Shown here one piece after another: positions 5,714 to 9,299 of a stretch of 9,299 nucleotides of DNA (within the stretch, counting starts at the first letter, position 1; each line of letters begins with the position of its first letter). A program made the translations under genes and the position numbers. The stretch is from Ignavibacteriota bacterium. GTDB taxonomy: Bacteria; Bacteroidota; Ignavibacteria; Tepidaquicellales; Tepidaquicellaceae. The notes beneath the pieces were generated by a model. That model saw nothing but the letters and a program-made list of their open reading frames with translations. It had not been told where the DNA came from and searched no databases. The DNA lies in assembly GCA_003158365.1 (NCBI GenBank), contig PMIW01000112.1, positions 750 to 10,048 of the forward strand. Direction: 5' to 3'.

Positions 5714-6010
5714 TTAAATCATTTTTTTTGTTTCCCTGAAATCCCCTGCAGATAAAATATAATAATAAACTCCGCTCGGAAAATTACCGGCATTCCAGTT
5801 AGCTCCGTTATTTGTAGAAAAAAATAATCCGTTTCCCATCGTACCGGCATATATATTTGTACCGTTGGCAGCAAGTGAACTAACACCAATACCCGTAATT
5901 CCATTAGACATCTGTACCCATTGTGCTTTGCAGTGTTCAATGTTAAATGTGCAATTAATAATTAGTAAAACAAAAAGAGCAATTAAAAACTTTTTAATTA
6001 TCTTTTTCAT
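5714..6010 (-). pseudogene. Collapsed T9SS cargo gene: signal peptide plus one repeat fused to the end of a sorting domain
   Basis: The 98-residue frame has a signal peptide (~1-30, with KKIIKKF start and KAQ end). A single propeller-type repeat follows (WVQMSNGITG, IYAGTMGNGLFFSTNNGANW, residues ~31-72). It then passes directly into SGVYYYILSAGDFRETKKMI (79-98), which matches only the final strands of the T9SS sorting domain. The NPF opening, the central strands and all other repeats are missing, so an in-frame internal deletion near residues 73-78 is the simplest reading. The tail is also damaged. The stop TAA (5714-5716) is followed in frame by GTG AAA TAG, so one T-to-A change of a TTA Leu codon has turned the standard MILVK end into MI-stop. 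A full ribosome site remains, so a small exported peptide could still be made. The lost function is unknown. Confidence 0.75.
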
Positions 6011-6014
6011 TTTT

Positions 6015-6019
6015 CCTCC
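6015..6019 (-). promoter_or_regulatory. Shine-Dalgarno site (GGAGG) of the collapsed T9SS gene
   Basis: On the minus strand GGAGG lies 4 nt before the ATG at 6010-6008 and fixes the start. Its survival means translation initiation is intact although the gene body is not. The rest of the divergent gap (6020-6177) is AT-rich, with no site I can defend. Confidence 0.75.
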
Positions 6020-6177
6020 GGTATGTATTTTAAATAATGTATAAACAATTTCCGAAATAATCTATAATGTAATTAATCAATAATTTCTATTTTTTATTTA
6101 CCGTTTTTTACCGATTCAAATTCCTAACTGATACAATTGCATAATTTCTTAAATTGTAAATAATTAATAATATTACT

Positions 6178-6660
6178 ATGTTATATCACTATAAAATGAA
6201 AATCACACTGTTCATTTTTCTGCTTGCACTTTCCCTGATATCTTCAGGTTGCTTTACATATTACCCTTCCAGAGAAAATCCGGATTCGTTAAAAGTTGAA
6301 AATGATGATAACATAAAAGTCCTGAAAATTTATCTTCATAATGGTGATACCGTTGATGTGAGCGATTATGATGTAAAATATTATGATAGATACAAAAACA
6401 GCGAGAAAGTTTTTGTTTGCACAGAGAAAGACCCCTATGAAAAAAATCAAATTTTCTTCAATAAGTCAGTAATTAAATCTGAAAAGAAAATAATCCCGTC
6501 AGAACAGGTCAAATCAATTATAATTGAAAAAAGAAAAACTGATACTGTAAAAACTGTTATAGTCGCAAGTTCAATTACAATATTATCATTAGCAGCATTA
6601 TTTTTAATTTTACTCGGGATTTCACTTTCGCACATGCACGGAAATGTTATCGGAGGATAA
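6178..6660 (+). CDS. Putative small lipoprotein with C-terminal transmembrane helix
   Basis: This 160-residue protein is of unknown family. A hydrophobic N-terminal segment ends in SSGC, with Cys25 as candidate lipidation site. Serine at -3 is less usual than Leu in lipoboxes. A second ATG at 6196 (residue 7, MKITLF) would give a more conventional lipoprotein signal, and neither start has a Shine-Dalgarno, so the start is uncertain. Residues ~46-120 form a charged, beta-rich region: KIYLHNGDTVDV, then KIIPSEQVKSIIIEKRK. This resembles short repeats of the type 'strand-NGD-strand, IP-x-x-x-V-x-S-I' in Bacteroidota envelope proteins. Residues ~126-148 are a strongly hydrophobic helix, followed by a short Gly/His tail. 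A lipid anchor and a C-terminal helix together are odd and suggest inner-membrane attachment at both ends. The CHAD gene starts 71 bp downstream on the same strand, so co-transcription is possible but unproven. Confidence 0.75.
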   Translation: MLYHYKMKITLFIFLLALSLISSGCFTYYPSRENPDSLKVENDDNIKVLKIYLHNGDTVDVSDYDVKYYDRYKNSEKVFVCTEKDPYEKNQIFFNKSVIKSEKKIIPSEQVKSIIIEKRKTDTVKTVIVASSITILSLAALFLILLGISLSHMHGNVIGG

Positions 6661-6731
6661 ATCCATAAAATTTAACATTAAATTTTTCTGTCTTTATATT
6701 TTTTATCATAATATTTGTTTATATTTAACAC

Positions 6732-7766
6732 ATGGCAAAAGCATTTGAAATAGAAGGATTTGATGTTAATAATAATCTGACCGATAGTCTTCTTTTATTA
6801 TTTAAATCCAAAACCGGAGAGCTTTTTCATCATTACGACCAGCTGTTCGATAATAATGATATAGAAATTCTTCACAACACGAGAGTCTCTTCGCGAAGGT
6901 TAATTGCGTTGTTCAAAGTTTTCCGGACAGTTTTCCCGGAAAAAAGATTTCTGAGGGCATACACACCTCTTTATAATTTCAAGAATCTTCTCGGTTCCGT
7001 AAGGGAAAACGATGTATTGCTGAAGATGATAGGAGAATACATACTTGGATTCAACCAGCAGGATGTAAAAGCCGTAATGCATTTTTTTGCGAAACTCAAA
7101 AACGACAACATTAATGCAAGAGCAAGGCTTTACAAAAATAAAGAGCTGAAAGAATTCAAAATCCACAAAGAAAAACTAATAAAATTTTACGAAAAGAACC
7201 TGTTAAATCCGAAAAAAAAGATTGATATACTCGATATAAATCTCAGCTTCAGGGAAAATGCCGCACTGATACTTCCCCTTTTATTTGAAAAAGCAAAAAA
7301 GTTTCAGGATTGTGTTTATAAACACCCGAGAAATAAAACGGAACTGCACAGAATGAGGATAAAGGCAAAACCTCTCAGGTATACAATGGAACTTTACCTG
7401 AAAGCTTTCGGCGAAGATTTCATACAATGTTACGAGGACATAAAATTTTTCGTGGAGAAGACCGGTGATATACACGATATAGATGTAATTTCAGGCCATG
7501 TCGAGAATTACCTTAAGGAAATTAAAATCTTTAACGCTACACAAAAAGGCAAGAAAGAAAAAATTTCCGCAAAATCTTTAAGCGAATATTTATATTTCCT
7601 GAAAGACAGAAGAAATCTGTATTTCGGCAGAGTAAACGAGTTACTTGAAAAATGGGAATCCGAAGATTTTAAATCAAAGCTGGAAAAATCCGTTTCATCG
7701 ATAGATTCATCTCAGCCGGAAGAACCCGTGAACACCGCTCAAGATGTATTGCTTGTTACAAATTAA
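6732..7766 (+). CDS. CHAD domain-containing protein (polyphosphate-binding family)
   Basis: This 344-residue, all-helical cytoplasmic protein has no signal peptide. CHAD (conserved histidine alpha-helical) domains bind polyphosphate through a basic groove and locate to polyphosphate granules. Both internal repeats are visible. The first has HNTRVSSRR (His48, Arg51, Arg55, Arg56) and SVRENDVLL (89-97). The second has LHRMRIKAKPLRY (205-217) with its His, Arg and Lys set, and GDIHDIDVI (245-253). The domain spans about residues 15-310. A Lys-rich stretch at 272-281 and a Ser/Glu/Pro-rich tail (320-344) are outside the core. There is no fused CYTH triphosphatase domain, and no polyphosphate kinase or exopolyphosphatase nearby, so its partner is not shown here. 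No Shine-Dalgarno is visible; the ATG at 6732 gives a normal N-terminus. It converges on the T9SS gene at 7822, with a hairpin between. Confidence 0.9.
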   Translation: MAKAFEIEGFDVNNNLTDSLLLLFKSKTGELFHHYDQLFDNNDIEILHNTRVSSRRLIALFKVFRTVFPEKRFLRAYTPLYNFKNLLGSVRENDVLLKMIGEYILGFNQQDVKAVMHFFAKLKNDNINARARLYKNKELKEFKIHKEKLIKFYEKNLLNPKKKIDILDINLSFRENAALILPLLFEKAKKFQDCVYKHPRNKTELHRMRIKAKPLRYTMELYLKAFGEDFIQCYEDIKFFVEKTGDIHDIDVISGHVENYLKEIKIFNATQKGKKEKISAKSLSEYLYFLKDRRNLYFGRVNELLEKWESEDFKSKLEKSVSSIDSSQPEEPVNTAQDVLLVTN

Positions 7767-7800
7767 AAAAGCAGCAAAGTAATTGTCACCCTGCTGCCTT
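7765..7800 (-). terminator. Intrinsic terminator between converging genes
   Basis: GCAGCA (7771-7776) pairs with TGCTGC (7792-7797) across a 15-nt loop. On the minus strand the stem is followed by six Ts (A7765-A7770), which suits the T9SS gene stopping at 7822. On the plus strand, after the CHAD gene, the stem is followed only by CTTAAAAAG, so termination there is less certain. The A-run overlaps the CHAD stop codon. Confidence 0.7.
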
Positions 7801-7821
7801 AAAAAGAATTTACACCATAAA

Positions 7822-9299
7822 TTACTTAACCAAAATCATTCTTTTGATTTCACTGAATTTATTTGTAGTCATTCTGTAAAAATATAATCCGCTCGAAAGG
7901 TTCGTGCCGTCGAAATTAAATTCATACGTACCTGCACTCAGTTTCTCATTTACAAGTGTCATAATTTCCCTTCCAAGAACATCATATATTTTTATGCTGA
8001 CAAAATCATTTTGCGGAATTGCAAATGATATTTTAGTAGCAGGATTAAACGGATTGGGATAATTTTGCATAAGTTCATATTTCTTTGGTAACAAATCGGA
8101 AATCTGAATTATACCTACCGAATTGTATTTATTCTTTGCAATAATTACCTGGTTTTTCAAATCCATTAAATCGTTGCCTTTAAGTACTGCAAAACCGACT
8201 CTGACGGTCTGACCTGCAGGAATAGACAGCGGTCCGGCAGATAGCGTAAAGGAATTACCTCCCGGTCCAATTGAATCGCTCACTATTCCACTGCTGAGAG
8301 ACTGCCACTTCTCATCTGTGGTAAACCCGTTTAATACGTCCAGAAATGCTATCGGTTTAAAGTTTACATTTTGATTGGACATTAAAGCCATTCCGAGATA
8401 TGGATTGGTTTGTGCAGTATTATAAGTATAACCAAGTTTATTCTGTGAATCATATCTTGTAATATTTCCTGACAATGAAGAACCATTGGGAGAAAAGAAA
8501 GTAAATACTCCCGCAAATAAATTATTTAAAACATAAGAATTAGTATTTTTAATGTTATATCTGAGTAAAATATAATTTGAATCGGCGGCTCCGTTAAAGA
8601 CAAAACTTTCTGCAGTAACTTCAACACCAATTTTGTTTGTGCCTGCGCCGTTGTCATTAAACTTTCCGTTTCCGTCCTGCGCGGAAACGACTCCGGGTGT
8701 CAGAAGCGTGTAATTCATCAATCCGACAAAATCGGTATCCGAAGCATTTGCAGGAGTTTGAGCTCTCCTGCTTACATCGGAAACCTGTGTATTATTTATT
8801 CCAATCATCAATCCGCACTCATAAATCTGGTTAACTGTTCCAGTCCCTAATAATAATCCGCTTCCGTAAAATTCGGCTTTTTTCCCGATTGCACCGTCCC
8901 TTGTCAGAGCAAGTTTTAGATTGTTTTTTGTATGAACGGCAAATCCCTGCCTGAATCTTATTGTAAATGTATTTGCGGAATTATCCGAATAACAATTTGC
9001 CGAATTAGTAATTTTAAAAATTACATCCCTGTCAAATCCGCAGGTCGGTTTTGCTTTTACACGGAAAGTGTTATTGAAGTTTGTACTGAAATTATTAAAT
9101 GCAGGAACATTTCCTATAAATACTGAATCCTGAACAATTTCAATATCGGGATCTGCAGTAGTCATCCTTACAGAGATATTGGTTCCGGCAATAAAAGTAT
9201 TTTTAAAATTTACCGCAACTGGAATTATTTCTCCTGCATCATATACCTTATCATTATTTCCATAAATAGAATCGTTATGCATAACCGATAAAACCTTTA
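7822..9299 (-). CDS. T9SS cargo protein, C-terminal part (possible S8-type protease region), partial
   Basis: The frame is open through the right edge (codons for K-V-L-S-V precede the first in-window Met at 9282), so the N-terminus, any signal peptide and any catalytic domain lie outside. Using the Met at 9282 as residue 1: residues ~1-110 form an Ig/CARDB-like region (NNDKVYDAGEIIPVAVNFKN, then DPDIEIVQDSVFIGNVPAF). Residues ~115-395 hold a beta-rich region with ECGLMIG, TQVSDVSRR, IGVEVTAESFVF, DEKWQSLSSG and a closing LSIPAGQTVRVGFAV. From memory, this block order occurs downstream of subtilisin-like (S8) protease domains in Ignavibacteria, but no catalytic residues are in the window. Residues 408-486 are a compact T9SS sorting domain: YPNPFNPAT, IYDVLGREI, SGLYFYRM, KRMILVK. 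The mature protein should be surface-exposed or released. A terminator lies 25 bp downstream. Confidence 0.88.
   Translation of the reverse strand, partial: KVLSVMHNDSIYGNNDKVYDAGEIIPVAVNFKNTFIAGTNISVRMTTADPDIEIVQDSVFIGNVPAFNNFSTNFNNTFRVKAKPTCGFDRDVIFKITNSANCYSDNSANTFTIRFRQGFAVHTKNNLKLALTRDGAIGKKAEFYGSGLLLGTGTVNQIYECGLMIGINNTQVSDVSRRAQTPANASDTDFVGLMNYTLLTPGVVSAQDGNGKFNDNGAGTNKIGVEVTAESFVFNGAADSNYILLRYNIKNTNSYVLNNLFAGVFTFFSPNGSSLSGNITRYDSQNKLGYTYNTAQTNPYLGMALMSNQNVNFKPIAFLDVLNGFTTDEKWQSLSSGIVSDSIGPGGNSFTLSAGPLSIPAGQTVRVGFAVLKGNDLMDLKNQVIIAKNKYNSVGIIQISDLLPKKYELMQNYPNPFNPATKISFAIPQNDFVSIKIYDVLGREIMTLVNEKLSAGTYEFNFDGTNLSSGLYFYRMTTNKFSEIKRMILVK

Noticed and set aside
5719..5940. Alternative minus-strand frame of 73 codons inside the collapsed T9SS gene
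   Set aside because: The overlapping frame from 6010 has a signal peptide, ribosome site and recognisable Asp-box and sorting-tail motifs. The alternative frame has none.
8932..9126. Plus-strand open frame of 64 codons
   Set aside because: It is antisense to the well-supported T9SS cargo gene, and its Cys/Ile-rich product resembles nothing I know.

Overview
The window looks like chromosomal DNA from a low-GC member of the Ignavibacteria/Bacteroidota-Chlorobi group. The main reason is that two large proteins end in the type IX secretion (T9SS) sorting domain with its NYPNPFNPTT/NYPNPFNPAT opening and terminal LVK, a style typical of Ignavibacteria, and a third small gene carries a remnant of the same tail. 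Several plus-strand genes lack a Shine-Dalgarno sequence, which also fits this group. The phylum is an inference from these motifs; there is no rRNA or core marker here.

Layout. 1-182: end of an unseen region, with a GC-rich palindrome and three 22-bp tandem repeats. 183-1715 (-): secreted T9SS cargo made of Asp-box (BNR/YCF48-like) repeats. 1716-2081: divergent intergenic region with a REP-like hairpin, a near-consensus sigma70-type promoter and a candidate operator. 2082-2723 (+): LexA/CI-like S24 repressor with a complete set of autocleavage residues. 2783-4801 (+): secreted M13 (neprilysin/PepO-like) zinc peptidase. 4802-4997: low-complexity repeats with a 15-bp inverted repeat. 4998-5071 (+): tRNA with CAT anticodon, followed by a strong bidirectional terminator. 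5114-5692 (-): very AT-rich orphan that weakly recalls AbiU2/HEPN-like proteins. 5714-6010 (-): internally deleted T9SS cargo gene. 6178-6660 (+): small putative lipoprotein with a C-terminal membrane helix. 6732-7766 (+): CHAD-domain protein (polyphosphate-binding family). 7822-9299 (-): C-terminal part of another T9SS cargo, probably the region downstream of an S8-type protease domain, running off the right edge.

These genes do not form one obvious pathway. The common thread is the cell envelope: two T9SS cargoes and one cargo relic, an exported metallopeptidase and a lipoprotein. The most interesting parts are the collapsed T9SS gene next to an AT-rich, possibly acquired gene beside a tRNA, and the self-cleaving repressor with its palindromic upstream site. 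I see no CRISPR array, transposase, integrase or complete defence system.
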